Assembly: GCF_000346465.2 (NCBI RefSeq)
Contig: NC_034015.1
Coordinates: forward strand, 17,593,510-17,657,509
Reading direction: 5' to 3'
Length of the DNA stretch: 64,000 nt
Origin: Prunus persica
Lineage: Eukaryota; Streptophyta; Magnoliopsida; Rosales; Rosaceae
Position numbers and translations under genes: made by a program. The notes below the pieces were generated by a model that was not told the DNA's origin, did not search any database, and saw only the letters and a list, made by a program, of their open reading frames with translations. Shown here piece after piece: positions 44,247-57,199 of the stretch (position 1 is the stretch's first letter; each line of letters starts with the position of its first letter).

Positions 44247-46994
44247 ATGGCCTGCGTCAGTGATGAGAGCTGGGTCGCGCTCCCCAAAATGCTCTCGGAA
44301 CGCTTGGCTCTGAGACAAGAAGACCGCCACGACGACGAGCAGCCCAGCTTTTTCGGGTCCGAGTCCACCGCGCACCGGTTAGAGAAGGTTTTTCCTGTGT
44401 ACGCATTGGGGATTCCGAAACCCGACTCCGACCCGGTTAAGCCGGCTTCGGTTTCGGGCGACCCGATATGGGATGCCGTCAGGGAAGAGGCCAAGTTGGA
44501 GGTACAAAGCAAATTTTAACGAGGGATTTCTGGTTCTTTAGTTAGTTGAACTTTGGTGCTCTGAATATTAATATTTTTTTTTAAATTTTAAAAATTTTTG
44601 TTAAATGGTTGAAAATAGTTGTTTTCAGCAACCAGAATAAGTGTATTTTTGGTAATGAAAAAGTCCGGGAAGTTTTGCAAGTGAGGAAGTATGAAGCTTT
44701 AAGTTATTTTAGGCAACAAAATTTGCTGCAATTATTAACAAAAATCCCATCGATCTTTTTCTTTGGCGGGTTTTACAGAGGCTAATGATTTTAATTGTTT
44801 TTGACACTGCAGGCAGAAAAGGAGCCAATTTTGAGTAGCTTCTTGTACGCGAGCATCTTGGCGCATGATTGTTTAGAGCAGGCGTTGGGCTTTGTTCTTG
44901 CCAATAGACTGCAAAACCCGACTCTTTTGGCAACCCAGCTGATGGATATATTTTATGATGTGATGATGCATGACAGAGATATTCAACGTTCTGTTCGCTT
45001 AGACGTGCAGGTAACTTAAAGTTTGTGTTGAGAATATAGTTTTGACTTTGTTTATGCCTCGTAACTGATGGAAACTGTGTTCTATTGTTTTGAACTTGTT
45101 TCCTCAGGCATTTAAAGACCGTGATCCAGCTTGCTTGTCTTATTGTTCTGCCCTATTGTATCTTAAGGTGTTCTGCTCTTAGTTTCCTTATCAGTTTTCT
45201 TTCACTCTCTTGTTATAGATGTACAAGAGTGCATAAGTGATGTTGTGACTTTACTTTTGCAGGGTTACCATTCTTTGCAAGTGCATCGAGTAGCTCATTC
45301 CTTGTGGAGTCAAGGACGCAAGGTTTTGGCCTTGGCATTACAAAGCCGAATTAGTGAGGTATTTTCATTTTCAGTTGATGCTCGATGACCATTACTACCT
45401 GTTTTATAGGTTTGTGCTTTTCTGTTCTCCTTCTAATCTTATAACCATTTTATCCTAGGTCTTTGGAGTGGACATTCACCCAGGTATTTTCATTTCTGCA
45501 CTGCTATCGGTAGACATGATAATATTGAGTTTTATAAGAACAATGGTGGAATATTTTAAACATATAATCGATGTGATTTTGGAAACTTCTGACATGGTCC
45601 TCCCAACACGAAAGATTTTGCTTCTCATTGACATAGAGTATCACTGGATCACTTGCTATTGTGTCATTCATTAGCATAATTTAATCCAAATGATAAAAAA
45701 TAATTAAAGCAAGTAAATAAACATATTAATTCTTTTATTGTTTTTAGCACTTGCTTATGGAACAAAGAACATGTTCAAGCAAGTGAAAGGTTTGGTCAAA
45801 TCTAGAGTAATTGAAGATTTATGTACAACACTTGATTTGTTTGTTGAAACCATTGCTCTCAGTAGAATTTGTGTCTATAGGAGATAGGGAAGGACCTCTG
45901 GCTATAATGTAAAACCAACATTTGATATAATTTCTCTTTGATGGTTTTTCTAAAGCTGCAAAAATTGGAGAGGGAATACTGCTGGATCATGGTACAGGTG
46001 TGGTTATTGGTGAAACTGCTGTTGTAGGAAACAGAGTTTCATTGATGCATGTAAGTTCATTCCATAATTCTCTTTTGTTCTAACTCCTGGGTTCACTTCT
46101 GTTGTGTTGATAAGTAATTGTTGATGACAAAGAACTATGTGTGCTGCACTTTATTGACAGGGTGTAACTTTGGGGGGAACTGGGAAGGAAATTGGTGATC
46201 GTCACCCAAAAGTAGGTGATGGTGCACTAATTGGAGCCAGTGCAACAATACTCGGGAATATAAAAATAGGTCAAGGAGCAATGATAGCTGCTGGTTCCCT
46301 TGTGTTGAAAAATGTCCCTCCACGCAGGTAGAAAGTAGCTCCTGATTTTCAGTATAGTAATGATTCTTGATATGTACTCTTAGGAAAGTGACATTTCTTT
46401 CTCTGGTTCTCAAGCATGGTGGCAGGAATACCAGCAAAGGTGATTGGATATGTAGATGAAAAAGATCCTTCGTTAACAATGAAGCATGGTATGTCATATG
46501 AGCAGGGCCTACAAATAAAAAATGTTCGCATTCCGCTGAGGTCTTGCATTTGTTTTATCCATTTGATTTAGAACTAGGATATTGAGATCAAGACCAGAAA
46601 GTTGTAAGGAAATCACATATCCATTAGGGATTGAAGTAAAGTTATATGCTACAGGCAGGCAACTTCACATTCTATAGTACCATGGGTTGAATGTCCTCTG
46701 TTCATCTTGTTTTTTTAAATTAAGATTAGTCTTTGCTTGGTTCAATTATATTATCATGTCTTACATTTAGGTTTGTTGTGAATCTGCAGATGCCTCCAAA
46801 GAGTTTTTCGAACATGTAGCTGTTCAGTGTAGAGATACAAGATCTGCTGGTTAGTGTGTTTTTTTGGTAATTTTTTTTATTCCAAATGTTTCTCAAGAAA
46901 CTGTTTCCAGAGCTTTATTTGAGCTTTGTCCTTGAAGATCTGCTACTTGTTTTCAGGAGGTCACAGTTCAGAACGAACTCATAGGAGCACTTAA
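44247..46994 (+). CDS. Serine O-acetyltransferase (SERAT3-type), 10 exons
   Basis: Makes O-acetylserine from serine and acetyl-CoA, the carbon skeleton for cysteine synthesis, and forms the cysteine synthase complex with O-acetylserine thiol-lyase. Exons: 44247-44501, 44813-45010, 45108-45167, 45263-45358, 45459-45483, 45956-46050, 46161-46327, 46415-46488, 46790-46849 and 46957-46994, which total 1068 nt and 355 residues. The N-terminal helical domain runs to about residue 200 ([19 protein letters not shown]). The left-handed beta-helix carries the hexapeptide repeats, with the catalytic DHGTG and the [11 protein letters not shown] loop. No plastid or mitochondrial presequence is evident. 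The multi-exon structure and long C-terminus fit the SERAT3 subgroup, which has low activity in Arabidopsis. The C-terminus differs from the usual DGI/EYVI ending of SERAT1/2, so complex formation may differ. Confidence 0.93.
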
Positions 46995-48386
46995 AGAGAT
47001 GTAGCTAGGCATAGATCTCCGCCACTACTAAATTGCCAATGTGAAGGCACTTTGTGGTGTTTGGAGAGGAAAGTGACTTATTGTATCAGCCTGTCTTATA
47101 CAATTTCATTAACCACGTCCACTCTCTGCTATCCATGCTGATGTTGAGGTTCTCATACCAGTTGTTTAAAGAACAGGAGATGTTAAGCTTAGTACCTGAT
47201 TTCTTCTCTTTCTACCCCCCATAACAAATTGGGAGAAGAACCAGCAGCAAATTTCTTTAGAAGTAGCCGTGACCCAGAAAGAATGAGCCCATGAATCAGA
47301 TGGGGAGAAGTTGAAGCTGGTTGGGGATCCACCTTAGTTTTTCATTTTATGCCCGTGTAAGTTATAATCAAACTGAACTGCATTGAAACATTGAATGCAT
47401 CAGATTTTAAAAAAAAAGTTGATAGGAGTTTTGGGTCATTTTATTTGAGCCTGTTGGTGGGTGACCAATGTACTCCTTTTCATATTTAATGCATACTTTT
47501 TGCTAGAAGCAGATGTGATTTACGTCAAGTTCAATGGAGCCAGCAGAAAATAATGAGTTTTGTATTCACACTCGAAAATTAATTTTCATACCCAAATTCA
47601 TAATTTATATTTTTAGAAGAATGTGTTCTTTAAAATTATTTAATTTTCATTTTTTAAAAAAGAATGTGGAAAATAGCCTAGATTTATGGACCATATATCT
47701 TAAGTTCGAAACAACATGGCATCTTAATTGTGTGTGTGTGAAATCCTCCTCATCTTTGGTTTGTACTCTAAAAAAGAAAAAAAAAGTGTTCTTTAAAATT
47801 AATTAATTTAAAGAAAATTAAAGAAAAGCCAGCAACACTGTCCTAATAAGAGGTATGGGCTCTAGGCCTGCAAATTTTGAGAGTTTGGGCTTCACAAGAA
47901 AAGTTCAGTTAAGATTCCCACCCAAATTTGGGCTCTACTCTTTTGTTACTAAAAAGCCCTTCTCAAATTTAAGTAATTACGGCTCTTATGACGGAGGCAT
48001 CGGCCCCGTCCTCCCGCTCCACCGTTGGAGATATAGACAAACAGCAGATGCACGTCCGTGTCAAAAACGGCGACGTTTACCATTCTCAGTCCCGCCCTGT
48101 GTCTGCGACTCTCACTTCTGTGTGTTTGGCTAAGCGTTAGACTCAGACTTCCAGCCGAGCAACACCAGGGCGGGATTTCAATTTTCTGGATAGATCTTCA
48201 ATTCTCCATCTCCCAAAACGGTACCGTCTGGTTGTTGCTTCGAATTTCAGCAGCGTTGATTTCACTGAATTGGCTTGTTTGGTTTGGGATCTGAGATTCT
48301 GATGACATCCACACAGCATTGATACGCACCGTTTTGATTGTCGTGTTTGTCTCTCTCAGGTTGAAACTTGAAACCAAGCGTTAACA
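46995..48386. other. Intergenic; SAT 3' flank and GRIP leader
   Basis: No further gene is seen. The region from about 48000 is GC-richer and probably contains the GRIP gene's promoter and 5' untranslated region. The frame at 47855-48133 lies in this leader and looks incidental. Confidence 0.5.
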
Positions 48387-51300
48387 ATGTCGACGGAGGT
48401 TGAGGCTCAAATGGAAGAGAAATCGAAGCCGCAGAAGCACGGAGGCAATGGCAATGGAGATCTCGCGTTGGAGAATGGCGGCCAGGGCTCGAGCGATGCT
48501 CATGATCAGCTTGTTCAGATGGTCATGGAGCTCAAATTGCAGAACGAATTCCTGAAGTCTCAGTTCGAAGGATTTCAGAATTTCCAACAAACAGAGCCGA
48601 GTGAGACGGAAGGCGGTAAATCTGAAGAGGTGGAGCAACTGCGTCAAACGATTGAATCGTTGAATGTGGAGCTTTTGGAAGAGAAACAAACACGAGCTGC
48701 AGCTGAAGTGGCTTTGAAGCATCTTCAGGAAGCACACTCGGAAGCAGATTCTAAAGCTCAAGAGCTCTCTGCGAAGCTCGCTGAAGGTCTGATTATGTCT
48801 CTGCATTGGTAAATTTGTTGTTTCTGTTAGGAAAATGTAGCTGATAATATCCAATTATCGTAATTCATAAGTTTCTCTTTGTAATCTGAATGTATTGCAC
48901 TGTTTGCTGTTCATTTTGTGTAGCTCAACAGAAGTTGGATCAAGAAATAAAAGAACGGGAAGAGAAGTATTCTGATCTCGACTCGAAATTCACCAGGCTT
49001 CATAAACGAGCAAAACAGCGTATTCAAGATGTTCAAAAGGTAAATTCTTTCTGGATTGTCAACATACGTAGTGGAAAACCCTTTTAGGTGGAAATTAAGT
49101 TCGGAAGCTGGTCGCTATTGTCTTGTTTCTTCAGGAAAAAGATGACCTGGAGGCTCGATTTCGTGAAGTAAATGAAGCTTCTGAGCGAGCGTTGTCCCAA
49201 CAGTCAGCATTGCAGCAAGAGCTGGATAGAACAAGGCAACAAGCAAATGATGCACTGAAAGCAATTGATGCAGAGAGGCAACAACTAAGAAGTGCAAACA
49301 ATAAGTAAATCCTCAGTTAACTTCCTACCATGACCCATTTATGCATATGTTGAGAGACTCATAACTGCTTTTGCCATTTCTTATGTTAACTGTAACTATG
49401 TTCTTGTCATACAGACTACGAGACAACATTGAGGAATTACGGCACCAATTGCAACCAAAGGAGACTGCTATTGAGGCATTACAACATACAATTTTGGAGA
49501 AGGAACAGGTATGACTATTTGTGCTTATACTTTGGGAGGTTCTGTATTATTCTTTAACATGAGATATCTATTAATAAGAAATAAACAGAGAAGGATATCT
49601 ATGTTAATGTTAACTTGCATTTATCTCAGATGTTGGAAGACATGCGAGGGTTGCTGCAGGCTGCTGATGAAAAAAGGCAAGCTTCAATAGCTGAACTCTC
49701 TGCTAAACATCAGAAGGTGTATTTGCATTTGTATGTCTAATTTAGTAGTCCTATTTGTTTATAATAAAAGATGGTGTATTTCTTTCCCTGCTATTACTTT
49801 CACCAACAAATTTGTGCTTTAATTACTGTCTCTGATTTCTTCAGAATTTGGAGAGTTTGGAAGCCCAGCTTGCTGATGCATCATCTGATAGAAATAAAGC
49901 AACTGAAACTATTTCTTCACTGCAGGTGAGAGTTTTGATTATAATGTTCACTCCGTTTTTAACAACTTATAGATAGGTTTGAAATTCCTTTTTTTTTTTT
50001 TTTGAAAAAAGAAGATAGGGCTGAAGTTAATCTGGGGCTAGCTTGAAATCTTACTTTGGTTTTTGTAATTTTGGATTGAGCATGAGCTGATACAGCATAT
50101 TAATGAGCTCCAGTGCATTTTCAAGTTTAGTTCCTTAATGTGTGAGTGGGCATGGGCATGTTTACAAGCTTGATTGGTAGATGTTTTCACTCCCAAAACG
50201 TCACTAATAATCCTGAGTTGGACTTGAAATCTCAACAAAACAGTAAGTCCTTTTAAGTACCAAGTGAATAACCAAGATCCCCAAATTTTAGATACTTTTG
50301 TAACCTTTTCAACAAGCTTATATCTATCAGTGTTTGGCCCGTAATTAGATTAGGAATAATTCAACCTTCTTGTTCATGAATATGCTAGGAACTGATTAGC
50401 ATGTTTGAGCTTAGGCTGTGGCTTAAATAGATAACCATAAACAACTCAAGTCATGTGAAGCCTGAGTCTTGTGCTCCTCTCAATTGCAGCCCACTGTTGG
50501 AATAAAAGAAAGGTATAAGATCCATTAAAATATAAGGGGCTGGAAAGTTGGCATCAGAATGGGAAGACAATAAAGTAGAAGTGGATTAGTGGTTGTGTTA
50601 TCTTATATCTTTGCTTGTTTTGGGGATAATAATTTTACTCCATTGCATAGTTTAGTCACCTACTGTTTCTGTAACTTGCAAATGGATCAGACTAATTAGT
50701 GAATGTAATTCTCCAGATGCTAGTTGCGGAGAAAGAGTCTAAGATTGCAGAGATGGAAGCAGCATCAACGGGTGAGGCAGCAAGGCTTAGAGCTGCTGTG
50801 GAAACTCTAAAAGGAGACCTTACTCACCTGAAGCATGAGCATGTATGAATTATGGCTTCCAGGATCTCTTATTTGCCAGACCATTATGTGTAGTTCCTTA
50901 TTTGATGCCCTTTTGTCAACTGAGAGTGGTTTTTTGTGTGCCTCTAATCAATGTCACCATTATCCTTGCCTGGTTACTTTACCATAAACATATATAATTC
51001 TTCCAGGAGAAAGAAAAGGAAAGCTGGGAAGCCGCCTCCAGGGCACTGAACACAAAGCTCCAAATTGCTGAGAGCAACCGGATATGTGCTGAAATTGAAG
51101 TAGCCAAAATGAGAAGTATATTTATATTCCTTACTGAATTTTCATCTGTTTAGATGTGTATATATATTTATATCAATTTCACATGCTTTTCCCATTGGGC
51201 AGGCCAGCTGGAATCAGAGGTGTCTGCAAAAACACGAATGCTTGATGCTAGGGATGCTGAACTTGCAATTGTCAAGGAGGAGGTTTAAATTTATTATCCT

Positions 51301-54300
51301 CTACCCCGGCCCCGCACCCCCCCTCCCTCCTTCTCAACGGGGTTAAATTTAGTGAAGATCTAGTTGCTTACATCCAAATATTTATTGATCTGTCTTCTGT
51401 CCTCATATGTTCTACCTATTATATCCTGCAGATCAACCGCCTTGAACGTGAGTTTTCTTCTTACAAAAGCCGTGCTCATGCACTTCTCCAGAAGAAGGAT
51501 GCAGAGCTGGCTGGAGCTAAAGATTCCGAACAAGTCAAAGCTCTTGAGGAAGCACTAAAAGTGTGTACTTGCAATTAATCTTATTTTTTAGCATGAAGTA
51601 AAATCTTGAACTGACATGCGCATCTTCCAATCCTTATTAATTACTTATATATATTCTTTTTTTTCTGTAGGAGGCTGAAAAGGAAGTATCTTTTGTGTGT
51701 GCTGAAAGGGATAAGGCCCTTCAAGATCTTCAGAATGCCTTGGCTAATCATTACAAAGAAATAGCAGAAAGGTAAATTTATTGCTGAATCTGCTGTAGTG
51801 AGCCTTGCCCAGGGGCCCAAATTTGGGATTGGTTTCGAATTTCCCTAATCCAGAAATGGTATAGATATATGTTCCTCATAAAAGGGCAAGGTAATTATAA
51901 TTTATTAGTAATTGTAATAGAAAAATGGCAAGACGATTCTTAAAATAAAAGGCACCAACATGTGTTTTACCAGAAGTACATAAAAGCTCAATGCTCTGTT
52001 GCAACCAATTTCAACAATTAGCTATTTTAGACTTGTAGTAAACTATTCACCATTTCATGACCATAATTACTTGCGTCATGGTGGCTGTTCCTTCCCCAAT
52101 GTAGTTTGGTCTTGTTTGTTGTCTAAAAGCCTTCCACTCTTCATGGAGTATCATTTAGTTGTTTACGAGTTAGGTAATATACTACTGTAAAGTGTTACGT
52201 AATGATCTTGATCTTTCAGTTCCATACTTGTTACAGAGATGCTGCTCTTAAGGACGCCTTGCAGCAGATCAAGAGCTTAGAGTCAATGCTTGAATCTGCT
52301 AATAATCATCACCGATCAGCAAAAGAAGCATGGGAGGTGAACCTTAAGAGTTTGGAAGAAACATGGCAGGGTACTATCTCCATGCTAATCTAATTACATA
52401 TCTTGTTTATTTATGTTTTTCCCTCCAATGTTTATCTTCTTGCTTGTTATAGGCAATGTTTATTGTTCAAAATTTGAATGGAGTTATTCTTGAAATAATA
52501 ATTTTTGCAGTAAGATGTGACACACTGAGAGCCCAAAATGAAGCATCTTCTGGAGAAGATATAAAAAAAGAATTGGAAGAGCTCAAATTACAGTATAAAA
52601 AATTGAAGGTAATTTACTTTAATCTCTCTCTCTATGCTCCTTTACAATGTTTACATTTTGGGTTTCTCTTAATTGTATTCATCATTTTAGGAGGAGCACA
52701 GTTCATTTCATGATCTCGCTGATAGAATGATTGAGGAGAAGGACAAAGAAATTTCTAGACTTGTAGATGATAACAAGAAACTTCATCAGTCATTGAACTC
52801 AAGACCACGAGTATGTTCCTTTTTCTTAAGTGACATCTAAACTTTATCCTCACACTTCAATTTTCTGATAAATTTCTTTCTTCCGTATTTGTAATCCGTT
52901 GTCCTGACATTGCGGTGTATAACCTCAGGCTGATCATAACGATAATTATAACACAGGTAGGAGGATCCTGAGTACAATTTCTTATTATTTGTTCCAGTTA
53001 GAATAAGAGTTTCTTTATTACTGGAACTATGGTGTTTTTTACCTGTTGGGGTACCTAGTGGAGTTTTAACATTTCTTTTTCTTCACACTGGTATAATCAG
53101 GCATGTATAAACATGACACATCAAGTATAAACAACTCTGCTGCAGAACAGCAGATTCTGGTAATTATATTCTCTCTCTAGATTTTTCTTGCCATGTACCA
53201 CCCAACTGGGAGCTTCTTGTTTTTAGCAGTTTGCTTTTAATTGTTATATTTTACTCTCTAGTCTTGCCAAGAAAAAAAGAGAGAAGGAAAACCTTGGGTT
53301 ATTGTACCTGGAGTATTATAATTTTATGGCTGGTTATGTTAGATACTTATAGTTGTGATCTCAAAATAAGACAACTGGATTTGATAAAATTAGAATGACT
53401 AGGTGCTTCACTTTTGTAGTGATGAACTTAATGGTATAATGATGGTCTAGAGTGCTGATATTTATTGTAATTAGGCTACTTGGGGGCTTTAAGATCTTAT
53501 TATGAGTTCAAGTGTACGAGTTATTATGATTGCAGACTTGTGCACTGGCTTTTACCTTTTCATGCTGTGCATCCAGATGTGTTCATACACTGTTTTAATA
53601 TGAATTTCAGATTTTGGCAAGGCAGCAAGCCCAAAGAGAGGAAGAACTAGCACAGTCACAGCGGCACATTTTAGCGCTTCAAGTGTGTAATCCGTCATCT
53701 TGAATACTACTGTTCTTTAGGTCAGTTCTGATACATGTTTTTTGTTTCAACTCAGGAGGAAATTGAGGAGCTGGAGCGTGAGAATCGGTTGCATAGCCAA
53801 CAGGTATCAAGAAGCCTGGATTTTTGCAGATTTTAGCCTCTGTTCTTTTGGCTTGATTGATTTCAATTGTTTGGAAATTCCTTTTGAAAGTTGTAGTAAA
53901 TGATAGAATGTGTATGAATTGAGCAGATCTGAAAATGAAATTGCTGATGAACTGGCAATGGTGTGACATATATGCAGGAATCTATGTTGAAGGCTGAGCT
54001 TCGCAACATGGAAAGAACGCAGAAGAGGGAAGGAGTAGATATGACATACCTGAAAAATGTTATCTTAAAGCTTCTTGAAACAGGTATTTCTATTATAGAC
54101 TGATGTAACAATCAAAGTCGTCTATTTTATATTCAATAGATGAAGTGGAATGTCTGATTGTTTTTATTACTCAAATAGGTGAAGTGGAGGCCCTATTACC
54201 TGTAGTTGGTATGCTTCTTCAATTTAGTCCGGACGAGGTGAAATTCTTATCTCCTATGTTGCTGTTGTAGTTAGTGAGTTGTCTATGATGCTCCGAAACT

Positions 54301-54480
54301 ATCACACTTCCCTTGTGGTTTTCCTAGATTGTCAATTCCATTCTAATTTGTGCACACTTACTAATGCAGATACAGAAGTGTCAACAAGCGTACCGAGCAT
54401 CCGGAGATGTTCCTCCTAGCCCAGCGAGTGATGCTTCAGGATCAGCGACTTCTCTTTTCTCAAGATTCTCATTTTCATGA
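48387..54480 (+). CDS. GRIP: GRIP domain golgin (AtGRIP-like), 21 exons
   Basis: A long coiled-coil tether of the trans-Golgi, recruited by ARL1-GTP through its C-terminal GRIP domain. The 21 exons are 48387-48786, 48924-49039, 49135-49304, 49415-49508, 49630-49716, 49845-49925, 50717-50842, 51007-51115, 51203-51282, 51432-51560, 51671-51771, 52237-52370, 52511-52608, 52691-52810, 52929-52956, 53101-53159, 53611-53682, 53756-53803, 53978-54083, 54179-54237 and 54370-54480. All phases agree and total 2328 nt, 775 residues (Arabidopsis GRIP about 788). Almost the whole protein is heptad coiled coil rich in E, K, Q, A and L. The GRIP domain near residues 700-745 contains DMTYLKNVILKLLETGEVE, with the tyrosine needed for ARL1 binding, and LLPVVGMLLQFSP. 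It ends in a serine-rich tail, RFSFS. A broken copy of exons 12-15 lies at 60.2 kb. Confidence 0.94.
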
Positions 54481-56173
54481 CCACAGAAGTGAGATTGTAG
54501 AGAATTCTTTGCACGGAAAGTAGCTGCTCCAGCTAACCAACTGCTTGCCTCCAGATTCAAAGGTGGAGGGTGCGGTCATAGTAAATCTTGTATTCTTTTG
54601 TAACGGCGAACCCCTTGTTTATCAACACTGTCCAGAAAATGTAAAGTACGACAGAGCAATTATACGTCACGAAGAGATAGAGAGAGGGTGAGTGAACATT
54701 TGGCCGGGATCTGTAAGGAACCCCCTATTCTCAGTGTAACAACAGAAGAGCAACGGCGTGATTTTGGAGATTATATTGGGACAAGAGTACCTATCATAAA
54801 TTTGAAGGCGTGGTGTTACTCGACACAAGAGTTTACGCATACTCTGATAATGGTAAATGATAAATCTCAATGGTAGTCAGATAGTAGAGCCTCCTCAGCA
54901 GGCAATTGGTTGTCTTCGACTATGCTTCTCTTGTTCACGTTGCCATATGTCTTTTGCCTTTGAAGTGATGAGTTATTTTTGTTTCCGTAGTGAGTTGGGA
55001 CTATCCATTTTGCATTCCACCATCTGGTGGTTTGCAATAGGTGATAAGGCGGGTTATTTTCTTCAATAAATATTAATTCAGTCTCTATTACGTGATATTA
55101 CTTGATATGAAAGAAGAACAAATATAAGACGGAATAAATAAGGCCTTGGGTATTTAGTTTATTGCCCAAATATCTTTTTTTTTTACTTGCATTTTGTCTT
55201 TTAAACAGCTCGATTGCCTCAAGAAGTAGAAGGAGAGAGGTTTAACTTAATATGAAAGAAGAATACTCCATTGTCTTCAGTTTATCACTACTAATTTCCA
55301 TTAGGAGATTGAGAAGCTACCAAAAATAGAGGCCTACGCTACAGACTTGATCACCTCAGTTAGTTCATCATTCACTCTTGGTCTGATGGGTGCTGAAGTA
55401 AAAAAGAATAAGAAAATAGAAAAAATGAGATCCCTGGCATGGCGGCAGCTCATACCGAGCTTAACAACTTATTCTTCTTTACAAACTGCCATTACACTTA
55501 GGGGTGAGCACGGGTTGATTTAGGTCAGATTTTTGCCCAACCCCTAACCCAACAGCTTCGGGATTAGAAACCCATTAGCCGAAAATTAAGCACAAAACCC
55601 AACCCTATTAACTCGGGGTTGGGTCGGTCGGGTTGTCAGGTTTCACAAGAAGAGCCCAACAAGACCTTGTTTCTTTTAACGCATACTGAATTCAAGTCTA
55701 CTTGTTTTCATTTCTGAATGTAGCCTATTTTCTATTTATTTATGAAACAATTATGTATATGTAACTGAGAATTGTTGATTGATGAGAATTTCACATTACT
55801 AAGAAGTTATCTTCACAAAAGAGAAAAAACCACTGAGCCTTATCTTTCGATCTCTCTATCTCAGATGGTCAAGTTTTTCGTTCTTCACTCTTGCTTAAAA
55901 TCTAGCTGACTTCCTTTTATGAGCATGAGGGTCTGATCTCTGAAAAACTTAAATATTTATTTATTTCTTTTTCTGTTGTGTACCCTTTGAAGCCCCTCAC
56001 TTGATACTTCAACGTGGTGCTACTTTCGGCAGAGAGAGAGAGAGAGAGCAGTGCTTGTTCCCCCCGTGTCCATTAACCAATATTGCCGCGATGCTGAGTA
56101 GCTTTATTATGTCCTTGGTTTTGGAATTTTCTCCTTGGTGGCCAATGAAATACGACATTGAGTAGCTTTATTA
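54481..56173. other. Intergenic, no gene seen; one hAT-like end
   Basis: GRIP 3' flank, then non-coding DNA. At 55499-55680 TTAGGGGTGAGCACGGG is followed by repeated CCCAACCC/GGGTTGGG phrases, the style of a hAT-type non-autonomous end like that at 39093. No matching second end or target duplication was found. A short (GA)n tract lies at about 56033-56048. Confidence 0.5.
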
Positions 56174-56300
56174 TTACATCACATAATATTCCTTCATTAC
56201 AATAACCTCACACCCATTCATTATCATAGCTCTATTTAATTGAAACAGACAAACTAATCTCTCTATGCCCATATGATATCCGTTAGGAGAAGCTACCAAA

Positions 56301-57113
56301 TCACCTCCTTCGCCCGGACAAAATCCCATAAAGTATTGACGAAAACAAGAGAACCAAACCAAATATTTTTGCAATCATGGGTTCGGGGGGCCCATTCATA
56401 GAACGCAAAAATCGTACCCTGCCGTTGGTAGCATGAACTTTATTCCCAATAATGTTGTTGAAGACAGAGCCTGTGCCTCTGCCGTGCTTTCTTTCGGCTC
56501 CATTTTGGGAGAGGCTGCTCAGTTGGAGTTGAGGAACAGGTGGTGCCTTGCTTAGCATATATTCATGAATCGCATCAATTACCTTCTGACGTTCAGAAGT
56601 GCCATATTTTGGGGCTGCTATACGAGAATTGATGGCCAGGACACGCATTATATTCTTATTGTATTTTACTGAATCCAATTCACCATCACCATCTGGATAG
56701 GTGGGCATTTCCTCAATAAGTGCAAGTAAAGCATTTCGCACAATCCTTGGTGACTGCCAGTTCAATAATAGCCTTGCGCTGATGTCGGTTTGGGTTTTGA
56801 AGCGACCATTTTTCGTCAAAAACATGATTGAAGGAGGCTTCGATGGGTATCCCTCCGAAAACTGGACCACCCCATGATAAATCCCACCCTCGAATTCAGT
56901 TCCACTAGGGCCTCTGATTGCAAATTGCCATTCATATGGGTTCCAATCGAGCTTGAGGCACTTGAAATCGTTGGAGGGATTGGATTCAATCTCATTATAC
57001 TCCTCTAGAATCCGCTTCTCCCCTGAGTTCTGTATGTTGGACTTGTCCTCCACTATCACACTCCGATCCAATTCCATCTGCGTTGATCCGACTCGATCCA
57101 CAACCACCTCTTC
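56301..57113 (-). CDS. UBC32/UBE2J-like E2 protein without catalytic cysteine, copy 1
   Basis: Related to UBC32, an ER-anchored ubiquitin-conjugating enzyme of ER-associated degradation. The UBC fold is clear: SNPSNDF, YEWQFAIRGPSGTEFEGGIYHG and a DAIHEYMLSKAPPVP ending. Where UBC32 has the active-site segment KICLSISNYHPEHWQPSW, this protein reads TDISARLLLNWQSP, so the cysteine is replaced and about four residues are lost. It cannot form a ubiquitin thioester. After the fold comes a tail with SQNGAERKHG and GSVFNNIIGNKV, then a hydrophobic C-terminal anchor (KIFGLVLLFSSILYGIL). The first ATG in frame is 57077, giving 258 residues. The exon more likely starts at 57113 after a TTAACAG acceptor, with a first exon upstream that I could not identify. 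Confidence 0.8.
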   Translation of the reverse strand, partial: EEVVVDRVGSTQMELDRSVIVEDKSNIQNSGEKRILEEYNEIESNPSNDFKCLKLDWNPYEWQFAIRGPSGTEFEGGIYHGVVQFSEGYPSKPPSIMFLTKNGRFKTQTDISARLLLNWQSPRIVRNALLALIEEMPTYPDGDGELDSVKYNKNIMRVLAINSRIAAPKYGTSERQKVIDAIHEYMLSKAPPVPQLQLSSLSQNGAERKHGRGTGSVFNNIIGNKVHATNGRVRFLRSMNGPPEPMIAKIFGLVLLFSSILYGILSGRRR

Positions 57114-57199
57114 CTGTTAACAAAAATTTAAATATACAATTATTCCCAAAATACGAAGAGCAAATATGATAAATAGCCGGTGTCTGTTTATAGGTAGGG

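Noticed and set aside
47534..48294. Genes in the SAT-GRIP interval
   Set aside because: Frames lie in AT-rich 3' flank or in the GRIP leader and match no family.
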